Numbered from the stretch's first letter, positions 8,175 to 17,958 are shown. The stretch is DNA of 64,000 nucleotides from CAYPIE01 sp964410665 (GCA_964410665.1 CAYPIE010000011.1:35849-99848), one strand, 5' to 3'. The notes: a model not told the origin generated them from the sequence alone. Numbers and translations: made by a program.

Positions 8175-8819
8175 TTACGTAGGAATTTGTGGCGATGAGT
8201 CCCGCACCGCCTGCGCGATTGCATTTCCGGGTGCGGAACACTTCATGGTGTGTGAGACTTCTTTAGAGCATCGAGAGATTCCGATTGGACGCTTCGTGCT
8301 GGGACCAGCCGGCGGACCAGCATCGGCAAGGTGGCGGGCGGATGCGGGCCCTGCAAAGACCATGAGCGGAACCACGGCCACCAGCGGGCGGTTCGAGGCT
8401 TGGTCCGCAAGGCAGCCACGGGCATCATCCGACGTCCACGTTTCATGGTTCCTGGGTAGGAATGGCTCGATCCGAAAGCGCGGACGTTAGCCGCCCTTGG
8501 GAACTTCGATGCGCAACCGGTTGTTGTTCCCTTTGTTTCCGTAGTACCGCTCGAGTGCCTTGCGTAACTTCCCGGCCGCCATGCGTACGATGGGATCGAG
8601 GCGGGGGTCAAAAGTCCGGTCGCGGTCGAGCGCCTGCACCGCGATGGTTCTTTCCTTGATATGGGCTCCACGGCCCCCAAGCGTCTCGTGGACCACGAAC
8701 GCGAGGAACTTGCTCAGCTGTGGTGACGCCGCGAAGTCGGCAGAGCTCAGTACCCGCGTCAGCTCCGAGCGAACCTCGCGGGTGGTGGGCTCCGGCGGAT
8801 AAGCAGGCTCGATGGCCAC
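8175..8819 (-). pseudogene. N-terminal remnant of a TolB/adenylate-cyclase-like regulator, nonsense-interrupted
   Basis: Codons 1-110 (8819 to 8490) carry the conserved N-terminal module found in many cyclase, TolB or TPR proteins: SADFAASPQLSKFLAFVV, ERTIAVQALDR, FDPRLDPIVR, KLRKALERYY, then IEVPKGG. In functional relatives this is followed by Tyr, but here the next codon is TAA (8487-8489). The same frame continues open to 8175 with RPRFRIEPF and RPLVAVVPL, which resembles the usual next segment, before losing similarity. A full-length protein would be several hundred residues longer. I call it a decayed 5' fragment. Being TAA, the stop cannot be selenocysteine. Confidence 0.7.
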
Positions 8820-9008
8820 GACCGAAGTTCTCCGACAGGCGAGTGAACCGGCCGGGGCTTACCGTAAATTACTTCCCTACCCCGTTGACTCCTTCTACTC
8901 TAGTTGTCTGGCCTTGCCGGGAGTAGCCGATTCGTCGTGGGCTGGCGTGTTCACCCATTTATACAATCGTTCCGCGACGGTGTGGATCCGATCGCGGAGT
9001 GCTGTCGT

Positions 9009-10074
9009 GCTTAACGCCGAGGAGGAGCCAGAAGACCCGGATTACCCCAAGAACCCCGCGTTCAAGGCGAAGTTTGGGCCCCGCGGCGTGCTCGAATGTA
9101 AGGCGAACGATGAGGATGATCCAACCCTCGATCCGCGTTTCGGGAAAGTCGGCAAGCAGACGATCAAGGACACCGGGCCACTGACCCGCAAACGTATGGA
9201 GACGGTCGAGCAGGACCTTATGAAGCGGTCTCTCGATTTCATCGACCGCTCCCACCAGGCAGACAAACCATTCTTCCTCTGGCACAACCTCACTCGGATG
9301 CACGTCTTTACCCGCCTGTCGAAGGAGTGGGAAAACAAGACGGGCTTCGGGCTGTATGCTGATGGTATGGCCGAGTTCGACTGGGTCGTCGGCGAACTGC
9401 TCAAGAAGCTCGACGACCTGGGCATCGCCGACAACACCATCGTCGTGATCTCGTCGGACAACGGGGCCGAAGTCATGAGCTGGCCGGACGGCGGCTGCAC
9501 ACCGTTCCACGGCGAAAAGGGGACGACCTGGGAAGGCGGCTTCCGCGTCCCGTGCGTTGTCCGCTGGCCGGGCGTGATTGAGCCGGGCACCGTGGTCAAT
9601 GCGGTCATGTCCCACGAGGACTGGACTCCTACCTTCCTGGCCGCGGCCAGCGATCCGGACATCAAAGAGAAGCTCAAAAAAGGGCACCAGGCCGGCGACC
9701 AGAAGTTCAAGGTCCACCTCGACGGCTACAACTTTCTGCCGTTCTTTCAGGGGGAGGTGAAGAACGGCCCGCGGCGGGAGATCTTCTACTTCGACGACAA
9801 CGCCAGCTTGAACGCGGTCCGGGTCGATAACTGGAAGATCCACTTCAAAGTCCAGGAGGGCAACCTACAGGATTCGGTTTTGCGGAAGGTGAACATGCCG
9901 TACGTGATCAGCCTGCGACAGGACCCCTACGAGCGATTTATGCGCGACTCGAAGATGTACTGGCGTTGGTGGGCGGACAAGCTTTCGACGTTCGTCCCGG
10001 CCCAAGCGGTGGTCGGTAAGTTCATCGGCACCTTCAAGGAGTTCCCGCCGAGCGCGTCGTTCGGGGCCGATTAG
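9009..10074 (+). pseudogene. Arylsulfatase missing its N-terminal catalytic half
   Basis: The frame is open from 8812, but sulfatase similarity begins near 9009 (NAEEEPEDPDYPKNPAF) and runs to the stop. Typical C-terminal features are present: NTIVVISSDNGAE, GGCTPFHGEKGTTWEGGFRVP, RWPGVI and SHEDWTP. The N-terminal part that holds the formylglycine site (C-x-P-S-R) and the first metal ligands is absent, and 8812-9008 encodes unrelated sequence. It cannot be an active sulfatase. It abuts, head to head, the truncated TolB-like gene, so a deletion or rearrangement between 8490 and 9009 probably destroyed both genes. Confidence 0.75.
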
Positions 10075-10203
10075 GTCCTCCAGGAACTTCAGTCGCCAGG
10101 CCACGGGAAGTAAGGACTCGAACGGCTACTGGCCATCGGATGCACCGCCCAAATGAAGTCCTCAAGAGCTTCTCCTCCTGGGGTAGATGGTCGCCCGTTC
10201 CGT

Positions 10204-10243
10204 CGCTTGGCACACCCAAAGTCGTCGAAGGGCGTGCCAAGCG
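10204..10243. repeat. Dispersed palindromic element, family A (copy 2)
   Basis: CGCTTGGCAC (10204-10213) pairs perfectly with GTGCCAAGCG (10234-10243), enclosing a loop with GTCGTCGAAGGGC that matches the family A core. It ends 9 bp before the stop codon of the DUF4058 gene and would also form a hairpin at the 3' end of that transcript. Confidence 0.7.
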
Positions 10244-10251
10244 GCCATGAT

Positions 10252-10998
10252 CTAGCCCTCAGGCAAACGCCCGTGTTCAACCAAATACCGGAAGTCCGCC
10301 GGACAAACCACCCAGGCCGCTTGATAGCTGCTCTCTAGGGGTACCGGAACGAACGAGTCTGCGTTAACCCAGGCGGGCATGTCGGGCATGGCTGCGCCGA
10401 CCCGGAACGGCTCGATGAAAGCGGCTGGCGATAAGCCAACGCTGTCGTCGCCGGCCCGGTATGCGGCGAGCAGCAACGGCTCTTCCGCCGGCAGATCAAA
10501 CGGCACTTCTTCGAACTCGTCCCAAATCCGCTTGTGCAAGGAATGTGGATCGCGTGGGCCGGGAGGGAACGGATCGACCAGCAGTACATGCACGCCCGCT
10601 GTTAGAAACGCGAACGTCTTCTCGACGAACGACCTGATTGCCGCGTTGCTGGCCTTATTGCCGGGCGAGACGATCTCGATGATGCATACCACCTCCCCGA
10701 GCCGGTGGCGGATGGCAATTCGATTGGCGCGACGAGCAAGAGTATGGGCTTGGGTTTCAACCCGCAGCCGTGTTTGTGGGACGGTAGCGGGGCCGCTCGG
10801 TCGGGCCTCTTGAGGGAGGCTGCGTCGCTCGACCGTGAGGACGTCAGGGACAAGACCGCCCGTGTGTTGCTCGATCAGCGCAGACAATCCCGCAGGCAAC
10901 AGACCGGCGTTCAATGCATCGGCAATGGCAACCGTCCATCGCTGGTGAAAGTGATGATAGATTGTGGGTTCGACGTGTGTCCAATCGTGCATCGGCAT
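10252..10998 (-). CDS. DUF4058 family protein
   Basis: 248 residues starting MPMHDWTHVEPTIYHHFHQR, the family's usual opening. The middle carries VPQTRLRVETQ, RLGEVVCIIEIVSPGNKA and FPPGPRDPHSLHKRIWDEFE, which identify DUF4058, a domain of unknown function widespread in planctomycetes and cyanobacteria. The IEIVSPGNK segment resembles a nuclease-like E-x-x-S-P-x-N-K core (inference). The copy is intact and full length. A second, frameshifted copy lies at 13568-14211, about 3 kb away on the same strand. Confidence 0.85.
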   Translation of the reverse strand: MPMHDWTHVEPTIYHHFHQRWTVAIADALNAGLLPAGLSALIEQHTGGLVPDVLTVERRSLPQEARPSGPATVPQTRLRVETQAHTLARRANRIAIRHRLGEVVCIIEIVSPGNKASNAAIRSFVEKTFAFLTAGVHVLLVDPFPPGPRDPHSLHKRIWDEFEEVPFDLPAEEPLLLAAYRAGDDSVGLSPAAFIEPFRVGAAMPDMPAWVNADSFVPVPLESSYQAAWVVCPADFRYLVEHGRLPEG

Positions 10999-11238
10999 GG
11001 TGTTTCTCCTCAGGCCATCCGTATCTTATCAGCTCCCTGGCGAGGTCGTTGGTCTGGCCTCCACTTCGCAGCTTCCAGAGAGTCACCGTATTTCGGACGC
11101 GTATCTCGCCCGACCTGGGTCGAGTCCAAACCGGATGTATTCTGTTGAGATCTGTTGCAAACGTTGCATTTTGGTGCAAACTGGTTATCATCGTTGCGAT
11201 GTCGATTCCCCTCACTTTGCCCACCCTGGAGAGCTTCC

Positions 11239-11769
11239 ATGGGCCCCGATGAGATCACCGCCGCGGCGAAAGCCGCACCCAGCAAAGTCCGGCTGGAGGA
11301 GTATCGGGAAGCCGTGCAGGTGTTACGCGACAAAGGCTTCACCTGGCGCGAGATCGCCGAGTTCCTCACCGAACGGGGTATCCCGACCGACCACACCCGC
11401 CTGCACCGGCTGTTTGGGGAACCGAGGAGCGATCGACGCACGACTGCCTGGGCGGTCGAGCTCAACCGCGTCCGGTTCGTCGGCGAGAAGCTGACCAAGA
11501 AGAGGAAGGTCTGGAATGTGATGGAGATCGAGATGCCGTGCAAGTTGGGCACTCCGATCATCGTCATGGGTTTCTCGTGGGGGACCGGAGCGGCCAAGTA
11601 CGCTGTCGGCTCGGACGAATCACTGACATGCCGCGACCCGAAGTTGGTCATCCGGTCAGGGGACACCGGCTTCCCAATGGCGTTGCTCAAGGCCGAATTC
11701 TGGGCGGAGGGGGACTACTGGATAAGCCAGGAGGTGTACCTGATGCCGAAGTGGGAGGCTCTGCTCTAA
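11239..11769 (+). CDS. Hypothetical protein with N-terminal helix-turn-helix
   Basis: 176 residues from the ATG at 11239 (GGAGAG six bases upstream); the frame is open further upstream but without protein-like character. Residues about 18-55 (YREAVQVLRDKGFTWREIAEFLTERGI followed by TRLHRLF, quoted in parts) form a resolvase/transposase-like helix-turn-helix. The C-terminal part is beta-rich with no recognised domain. The region just upstream contains TTGCA repeats (about 11154-11180) that could be an operator. I do not recognise the family; a small DNA-binding regulator is the simplest reading. Confidence 0.6.
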   Translation: MGPDEITAAAKAAPSKVRLEEYREAVQVLRDKGFTWREIAEFLTERGIPTDHTRLHRLFGEPRSDRRTTAWAVELNRVRFVGEKLTKKRKVWNVMEIEMPCKLGTPIIVMGFSWGTGAAKYAVGSDESLTCRDPKLVIRSGDTGFPMALLKAEFWAEGDYWISQEVYLMPKWEALL

Positions 11770-11907
11770 GTCCGTTTGCTCTTGGGACAACACTCAGCAA
11801 GTCAGCCCGGAGAAGTTCGCCGCTTCCTTCGAGCGTTTACGCTTTGCTTATGGGTGAGAACGCGAGAAGTGATCTGGAATCACCAGAATCGAGTGAAAAC
11901 CTTGGGA

Positions 11908-13431
11908 TCAAAATCCTGGTTCGGGGATCAAATACTCGAACACGGTGACGAATTCGTCTTTGTACAGAACACTCACATATCCAGTTGCGTGCGCGGGTGC
12001 AAAGATTGGCCAACGCTTTGCCCAACCGGTTTCTTCGTTGACCATGGCGTTGCTGCCTACCATGGCCACGCGCACTGTCTTGGGACTAGGCCGTTTCAAG
12101 CAATCCAGCAGGCGTTCGGGCTCCCAGTGTCCGCAGACCACAGGGACCGTCTGTAAAGAGAGTGGTACATCGTAGAACGTGTAATCGATGACTTGTCGTG
12201 GTCGCATCTCCGGGGGCATTGCGCTGAACATTCTGTCGAGTCGTGCCTCGATCATGGGCAAGGCTTCGAGGGTCTCGAGGTGGGAGTACTTCACGCGGAG
12301 TTGTTGATGGATCAGTTGGTATTGTGTGGCAAAGTTTCCCAAGGCAACGCAGACGGCAAAGACTGCCCACACCCACCGCGTCGCTGAATCGCTCGTCTCC
12401 GGAACCTCGCACAGGCAGAGACAGAGTAACGGGATCATCGGGAACCAATACCAGCCATAAAATAACCCATTCGAAAGGAACATGAACACCGAAGCTGCCA
12501 GGGTGAGGATCATAGCGATCCACACGGGGAGGGGCATGCGATGGACTGCGAGGAGAACTGCCAACTGGGTGAGGGCAACAAGGGTGATGCCGAAACTGAA
12601 CAAGTTGCCATTGTAGACTGCGTCCCAGCACCATCGGTCTTGCGAAAATAACCGGACGAACTGGTCCCATGAGTAGGCAACATCGAATGAATGCTTCGCC
12701 ACGTTTTGCTGGAATACATCGGGAGCGTTGATCGCAAAATAGTTGCCCCCGAGTGTACCGAGAGCCAAGCCAAGAAGGGTGGCCGCGAGAAACTTCACAC
12801 GACTCGGTCCCCGGAGCAGGCCCAGAGTCATCGCAAAAACCACCATGGGTAAGGCGTTTAACTTGATGGCTACCGCCAAACCGAGGAGCACTCCCCCAAA
12901 CAAACGCGACCATGAATCCGACCGGGAGGTAGCGACAACCACACCTACGAGTCCGAGCGCCATCGAGGGCAGCTCGGGACCGGTAAGCTTCCCGGTCCAC
13001 CACGCCATGGGGGTGGTCAACCACAACAAGATCGCCGCCCAGCCAAACGGAGCCCTCCGCTGATGCGCATGGAACCAGTAACAGGCCGGGACGAGCAGCA
13101 TGCACAACAAGGCGACCGCCCGCATCAGGGCCAGACCGTCGTTGTCGAGTCGAAATAGCCCGGCGTAGCCAATCCAATAAGCGGCCCCATAGCCGCGGTA
13201 GTTGTCTTGGGTGGTGATGAACTCCAGCGTTCCTTTTGCCTGCCATGCACTCGCGAACTGTTTTGCTTCGCTGGCAAAGAGAAGGTCGTCGGGGACGTAG
13301 CCAGGGGAGAGATAAACAGGAGCGTTGATTAATACCCAGAAAAAGAGTCCCATCCCAGCACCGATCCATCCTCCTTTTTGCACACCATCATTGCCGAAGG
13401 CTGCGGATAAGCAACGCCGGTCGTGCTGCAT
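11908..13431 (-). CDS. Multi-span membrane protein, ArnT/PMT-like glycosyltransferase family
   Basis: 507 residues from the ATG at 13431, selected because GGGAG lies about 10 nt upstream; the frame is open to 13479. About ten hydrophobic helices are visible. An N-terminal loop with PGYVPDDLLFASEA and the DNYRGYGAAYWIGYAGL region resemble the acidic first loop of GT39/GT83-type enzymes, which use polyprenyl-phosphate sugars outside the membrane. The soluble C-terminus (about 400-507) is variable. The sugar and acceptor are unknown, and no glycan cluster surrounds it. It stands alone between a DUF4058 pseudogene and the small HTH gene. Confidence 0.6.
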   Translation of the reverse strand: MQHDRRCLSAAFGNDGVQKGGWIGAGMGLFFWVLINAPVYLSPGYVPDDLLFASEAKQFASAWQAKGTLEFITTQDNYRGYGAAYWIGYAGLFRLDNDGLALMRAVALLCMLLVPACYWFHAHQRRAPFGWAAILLWLTTPMAWWTGKLTGPELPSMALGLVGVVVATSRSDSWSRLFGGVLLGLAVAIKLNALPMVVFAMTLGLLRGPSRVKFLAATLLGLALGTLGGNYFAINAPDVFQQNVAKHSFDVAYSWDQFVRLFSQDRWCWDAVYNGNLFSFGITLVALTQLAVLLAVHRMPLPVWIAMILTLAASVFMFLSNGLFYGWYWFPMIPLLCLCLCEVPETSDSATRWVWAVFAVCVALGNFATQYQLIHQQLRVKYSHLETLEALPMIEARLDRMFSAMPPEMRPRQVIDYTFYDVPLSLQTVPVVCGHWEPERLLDCLKRPSPKTVRVAMVGSNAMVNEETGWAKRWPIFAPAHATGYVSVLYKDEFVTVFEYLIPEPGF

Positions 13432-13567
13432 CTCGAACTCCCGTTCGGGACATGCAAGGGATGGATCAGATCTCAACAATTTGTATCGGGGTCTTCCTGG
13501 CGTGCCTTAAACGGAATCACTTTGCTATTGTTGATTTCGCTTTCCCACATTCGTGGAAGCTCGTGGA

Positions 13568-14211
13568 TCATTGCCGTTGAATCGTTGCAGGCAAATCGGG
13601 CAGCACCACGCCGGCGCGGAACGGCTCCGGGGAGCCCACCGGTGACAGCCCAACACGTTCGTCCCCCGTTTGAGACGAGGCGAGTCGCAACGGCTCCTTG
13701 GCTGGGAGGTCAAACGGCACGTCTTCGAACTCGTCCCAAATCCGCCTGTGCAAGGGATGGGATCACGTGGCCCAGGAGGAAAGGGATCGATTCGTAGTAC
13801 ATGCACTCCCGCCGCGAGGAACGCAAGCGTCTTGTCCACGAAGGATCGTACCGCTGCGTTGCTCGCCTTGTTCCTTGGGGAGACGAACTCGATGAGGCAC
13901 ACCACCTCCCCCAGCCGGTGGCAGATGGCGATTCGGTTCGTGCGACGGGCAAGGGTGTTGGCTTGGCTTTCAATCCGCATCCGCGTTTGCGGCACGGTGG
14001 GCGTGCCGCTGGGTCGACGATTCTGAGGGGGGCCGGCGTCGCTCGACCGGAAGCACGTCGGGAACGACACCGCCGCTGTGTTGTTCGATCAGCGCCGACA
14101 ATCCGCAGGCAAAAGACCCGCGTTCAGGGCATCCGCGATTGCTACGGTCCAGCGTTGGTGAAAGTGATGATTGATGGCAGATTCGACGCGGGTCCAAGCA
14201 TGTATCGGCAC
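13568..14211 (-). pseudogene. DUF4058 gene broken by several frameshifts
   Basis: Reading from a GTG at 14211, VPIHAWTRVESAINHHFHQR and NAGLLPA match the start of the intact DUF4058 copy at 10252-10998. The frame then shifts to give LSALIEQHSGGVVPDVLP, shifts again for VPQTRMRIESQANTLARR through FPPGPRDP, and shifts a third time for RRIWDEFEDVPFDLPAKEP, ending at a stop at 13568. The C-terminal segment of the intact copy is missing. At least three indels and a truncation rule out function. It is a paralogous duplicate now decaying. Confidence 0.85.
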
Positions 14212-14414
14212 GGCGCTTCCCCTCCGGATGGTGCTATTTTACCGATTCTCTAAGGAAGTCCGCTCGGCCGCAGGCTGACTTCGCGAACCCGCCGGGCCAA
14301 AGGCCAGAGATGGTTGTGGAGAAGTTGGCTGCTTCGTGGGAGCAACTGCGGTATGCTACCTACAACTGCACCTTTGCCCCGGTTTTCTGAAAAGCTGCCT
14401 GGGGGACACGACCC

Positions 14415-15191
14415 ATGCCTGACCTCAACGAATTCGCGACAGCCTTCCTCTCCATGTTCACCCAGCACCGGTTGGAGCATGCTTTACCCCCTATTTCGGA
14501 GCTTTCGATCGAAGATGCCTACACGGTGCAAGATCGGGTGCTCGCGACACGAATAACCCAGGGGGAGCGAGTAGTCGGCTACAAAGTCGGCTGTACTAGC
14601 ACAGCCATCCGCCAGCAGTTCGGCGTCCATGAGCCTATCTGCGGTCGGTTGCTGGAGCCGCATGTGCATCGTGGCTCGGAAGGTCTTCCCTGGAGTCGCT
14701 ACTTTCAGCCAGCAGTGGAGCCGGAATTTGTCCTGACCGTGGCCCGCGATTTCCCGGATGGAATTGCCGCGGATCAGCCCTTGGATGATGCGATTGCCTC
14801 GGTGGCACCTGGGATTGAAATCCACAACTTTCACTTCTGGTGTGGCGAATCTACACTGCAGGAACTGATTGCCTCCAACGGGATCCATGCCGCACTGGTG
14901 GTCGGCGAGGCACGCCCGGTGCCCGCAGGGTTTACTTGGGAGATGGAGGGGGTCGGCCTGTTCAAAAACGGGCAGTTGGCCGACTCGGGCATCGGGGCAG
15001 AAATCATGGGCAACCCACTAACCTCGCTACGTTGGCTGATCAACCATCTGCACCGGCGCGGTCAGGTGCTGCGGGCTGGCGACTTGGTAATCCCCGGGTC
15101 GCCGGTCGAACTGGTCAGCGTGGCCCCAGGCGATACGGTGACGGCTGCCTTCACTCGCCTTGGGGAGGTCACGACCCGGTTTGTCGAGTAA
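14415..15191 (+). CDS. 2-keto-4-pentenoate hydratase-like protein (MhpD / FAH fold)
   Basis: 258 residues, starting MPDLNEFATAFLSMF with GGGGGACA upstream. It has the MhpD-type order: YTVQDRVLATRI near the N-terminus, GYKVGCTS, EPEFVLTVARDF, a central PGIEIHNF, and the GLFKNG and DLVIPGSPVELV segments at the C-terminus. Glu and Asp residues in EPEF and IEIH would bind the divalent metal. Family members hydrate 2-hydroxypentadienoate or decarboxylate oxalocrotonate in aromatic meta-cleavage. No other meta-cleavage gene is nearby, so the in vivo substrate may differ. It is followed 88 bp later by the DUF1592 module. Confidence 0.8.
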   Translation: MPDLNEFATAFLSMFTQHRLEHALPPISELSIEDAYTVQDRVLATRITQGERVVGYKVGCTSTAIRQQFGVHEPICGRLLEPHVHRGSEGLPWSRYFQPAVEPEFVLTVARDFPDGIAADQPLDDAIASVAPGIEIHNFHFWCGESTLQELIASNGIHAALVVGEARPVPAGFTWEMEGVGLFKNGQLADSGIGAEIMGNPLTSLRWLINHLHRRGQVLRAGDLVIPGSPVELVSVAPGDTVTAAFTRLGEVTTRFVE

Positions 15192-15278
15192 TCGCCACAC
15201 TACTTTAACTGGCTTGTGAATATGTATTCGAAGTGATTCCATGCCCCATCGACAAGTTGTCTTCGTAGGGACTGCACG

Positions 15279-17672
15279 ATGATAAAGACTCTCTGCACAA
15301 GCTTGATCGCCTTTGGCTGGCTGTTCACGGCCGAGACCACTGCTCAGACGTTTTCCAACAAGCAAGTGACTACGCTAATCGATAATGCGTGTATCCACTG
15401 TCACGATGATGGCACCGACACGCCTCTGGACTTTACCAAGCTTGGTCATGATCTCGGCAATGTCGATACCTTCCGCCGCTGGGAACGGGTCTATGACCGT
15501 ATTCGCAACGGGGAGATGCCACCGGAGTCCGAAGGCCGCCCGGATGCCGAGGTGCTGCAACCCGCCCTGGCATCACTGCAAAAACAGCTCAAAAGTGTGA
15601 ACCGTGCGCGACAACAACAGCTTGGCCGCGTTCCTGCCCGGCGGCTGAGCAAACTTGAGTTGAGCTACACGCTCCGCGATCTGCTCAAGATCGATGGCGA
15701 TGTTACCAGCAGCGTTCCCGATGAGGTCGAGTCTGGTAGTTTTGATACGGTCGGTGCCACCCAGCGGATCTCAGCGGTACACATGGAGGGTTATCTCAAG
15801 GCGGCGGATGAGGCCCTCGACCGAGCCATCCAACTTGGTCGCAACCCGTTCATTCGACAGGTCACGAGCTACGCCTGGCTGGAGGAATGGCACGAGAAGC
15901 CATTGCAAGACGGTGGCAGTGTGACCCGTGCCCTCGACGATGGGGGCATCGCTCTGTTCGCCGACCTCGACTACCTCACCAAGTTCCACTACAAGGTACG
16001 GATGCCGGGGATGTACCGACTTACCGCGGAGGTCGCCGCCTATCAGTCGAAGACTCCGGTTACCGCGAAGCTGATTCTAAAAGAACCCAGTGGCGGGGCC
16101 GAACTACTCAAGGCCGTGGACCTACCCCCGGGGAAGACCGAGACGCTCGAAGTGCTGGCCTACATGAAGCCGGGCGACTCTGCCTATGTCACGGTCGACC
16201 TGGGCCAACAGGCATTCCTCGTCTACCTCGCTGGTGGAGCCAAGCACTACAAGGGCAGGGGCCTCGCCATTAAATCCCAAACGGTTGAGGGCCCACTGTT
16301 CGAATCCTGGCCGCCACAACGAACCCTGCAACTGCTGCACGGAACCAAGCTGGTGGCTACCAATGGCTCCGACCGAGGGCCGTTCCAGGTCAAACTCACC
16401 AAACCGCCCATGAAGCAGATCGCGGACATTGTCCAGCGCTTTGCCACCCACGCCCTGCGGCGACCGCCCACCGACGCGGAACTCGCCTCGTTTCTGGCGC
16501 TAGCCCAACCGGCCCTCGAACAAGGCCGGAGTTTTTCCGACGCGGTGAAGATCCCGCTGCGGTCGATTCTCAGCTCGCCCCAGTTCTTGATGTTTGCCAG
16601 CAAACCAGGCGAACTGGACGAGTACGCGCTGGCCAACCGGTTGTCCTACTTCCTGTGGAAGAGTATGCCCGATGATGAGCTGTTTGCCCTGGCGGCAGCG
16701 GGCAAGCTCTCGGATCCCAAAACCCTGGCCACACAGGTTGAGCGGATGCTCGCCGATGACAAGTCAAACCGGTTTGTGCGCGATTTCTTAGGCCAGTGGT
16801 TACGGCTTTACCAGCTCGATGCCACCACCCCCGATGACAAACTGTATCCGGAGTACGATGAACTACTCGGCAACGCCCTGGGCCAAGAAACCGAGCTGTT
16901 TTTCACCGAACTGGTCGACCAGAATCTAAGCCTGACCAACCTGATTGACTCCGACTTCACCTTCGTCAACCGTCGCCTGGCCAAGCACTACCAGTTGCCC
17001 AAAGTCGCCGGACAGGAATTCCGCAAGGTCCAGCTCCCTGAGGACAGTCCACGCGGGGGTGTGCTTACTCAGGCGGCCATCCTCAAAACCACTGCCAACG
17101 GCACCGTGACCTCACCCGTGATGCGCGGCAACTTTGTGCTGACCAACTTGCTCGGCACCCCCCCACCGCCGCCACCGCCGTCGGTCGGCTCGATCGAACC
17201 GGACACCCGGGGCAAGACGACGATCCGCGAGATTCTGGCCGCGCACCGTGACAATGTGACCTGCGCCAAATGCCACCGGGAGATTGACCCTCCCGGGTTT
17301 GCCCTAGAGAGTTTTGACCCGATCGGTAGTTTCCGAACGCGCTATCGAGCAACGGCTGGGAGTGGAGGTGGGTTTTCCCTCTTTCGCGGCAAGACCTACA
17401 AGCAGGGACCGGCCGTCGATCCCAGCGGGGTGATGGCGGATGGCCAGCAGTTTTCCGGGATCAACGAGTTCAAAGAGCTGCTGCTGGGCCATAAGGAGCA
17501 AGTCGCGCGCAACTTCGTTTCGAGACTGGTGGTCTATGCGACCGGCGGTGAAATCCAATTGGCCGACCGCGAAACCATCGAGGCCATGCTTGAGCGCACG
17601 CGGGAAGATGATTTTCCGGTACGCGACCTGATTCACGAAGTTGTCCAGAGTGGGCTGTTTCGCCGCCAATAA
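15279..17672 (+). CDS. Secreted DUF1592-family cytochrome-like protein
   Basis: 797 residues with a signal peptide (1-22). An N-terminal CIHCH motif (Cys38-His42) is of the planctomycete cytochrome c type. It is followed by DUF1587 (RRLSKLELSYTLRDLL), a carbohydrate-binding-like beta region (about 190-345), DUF1595, DUF1592 (ANRLSYFLWKSMPDD), and DUF1588 with a TPPPPPPP stretch before a second CAKCH (Cys662-His666), then DUF1585. The complete domain order is that of planctomycete surface proteins always paired with DUF1552 proteins. Here the DUF1552 gene follows after one small gene. It could be an extracytoplasmic haem protein acting on a polymer. The biochemical activity of these proteins is unproven. 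Confidence 0.88.
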   Translation: MIKTLCTSLIAFGWLFTAETTAQTFSNKQVTTLIDNACIHCHDDGTDTPLDFTKLGHDLGNVDTFRRWERVYDRIRNGEMPPESEGRPDAEVLQPALASLQKQLKSVNRARQQQLGRVPARRLSKLELSYTLRDLLKIDGDVTSSVPDEVESGSFDTVGATQRISAVHMEGYLKAADEALDRAIQLGRNPFIRQVTSYAWLEEWHEKPLQDGGSVTRALDDGGIALFADLDYLTKFHYKVRMPGMYRLTAEVAAYQSKTPVTAKLILKEPSGGAELLKAVDLPPGKTETLEVLAYMKPGDSAYVTVDLGQQAFLVYLAGGAKHYKGRGLAIKSQTVEGPLFESWPPQRTLQLLHGTKLVATNGSDRGPFQVKLTKPPMKQIADIVQRFATHALRRPPTDAELASFLALAQPALEQGRSFSDAVKIPLRSILSSPQFLMFASKPGELDEYALANRLSYFLWKSMPDDELFALAAAGKLSDPKTLATQVERMLADDKSNRFVRDFLGQWLRLYQLDATTPDDKLYPEYDELLGNALGQETELFFTELVDQNLSLTNLIDSDFTFVNRRLAKHYQLPKVAGQEFRKVQLPEDSPRGGVLTQAAILKTTANGTVTSPVMRGNFVLTNLLGTPPPPPPPSVGSIEPDTRGKTTIREILAAHRDNVTCAKCHREIDPPGFALESFDPIGSFRTRYRATAGSGGGFSLFRGKTYKQGPAVDPSGVMADGQQFSGINEFKELLLGHKEQVARNFVSRLVVYATGGEIQLADRETIEAMLERTREDDFPVRDLIHEVVQSGLFRRQ

Positions 17673-17699
17673 AGCAATCCTGGCAAAAAGGATGGTTCG

Positions 17700-17957
17700 A
17701 TGATTCTACTTGAATGGTTCCCACTCTTGGCGGACGGCAGTTTTGCGGGCGGGTTAGGAGCCGGCATCGGTGCGGGCATTGCTGCTGGCATTGGTGCGGG
17801 CATCGCGTCGGGAAGTGGCGCTGCTCGCAAGAAGGTCCAGCGTCAACTTGAAAAAGCGATCGAGGACGGGGAGATTTCGATCCGGGATAAGGACGGTACG
17901 GCGTTAACCGCCGAGTCACTGTTTGAACGACTCCACCAGCATTCCAAAAAGGCCTAA
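17700..17957 (+). CDS. Small glycine-zipper membrane protein
   Basis: 85 residues. Residues about 15-42 are almost entirely GAGI and GIGAGI repeats, a glycine-zipper transmembrane segment that favours tight helix packing or oligomeric channels. A soluble charged tail follows (KKVQRQLEKAIEDGEISIRD). AAAAAGGATGG precedes the ATG. Its stop is separated by a single base from the next start, and it lies 27 bp after the DUF1592 gene, so the three genes form one operon. The function is unknown; a membrane anchor or assembly factor for the DUF1592/DUF1552 pair is a reasonable guess. Confidence 0.75.
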   Translation: MILLEWFPLLADGSFAGGLGAGIGAGIAAGIGAGIASGSGAARKKVQRQLEKAIEDGEISIRDKDGTALTAESLFERLHQHSKKA

Positions 17958-17958
17958 C

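Noticed and set aside
8487..8489. Recoding of the stop in the TolB-like fragment as selenocysteine
   Set aside because: The codon is TAA, not TGA, and the family has Tyr here; a nonsense mutation is the simpler reading.
8959..9843. 294-codon minus-strand frame opposite the sulfatase remnant
   Set aside because: The plus strand carries the sulfatase motifs in this stretch; the antisense protein has no domain.
11010..11690. 226-codon minus-strand frame opposite the small HTH gene
   Set aside because: Runs of Ser/Arg with no domain, while the plus frame has a good ribosome site and an HTH motif.
16299..16320. GTTCGAATCC, a tRNA T-loop-like string
   Set aside because: It lies inside the DUF1592 coding frame and no acceptor, D or anticodon stem can be built around it.
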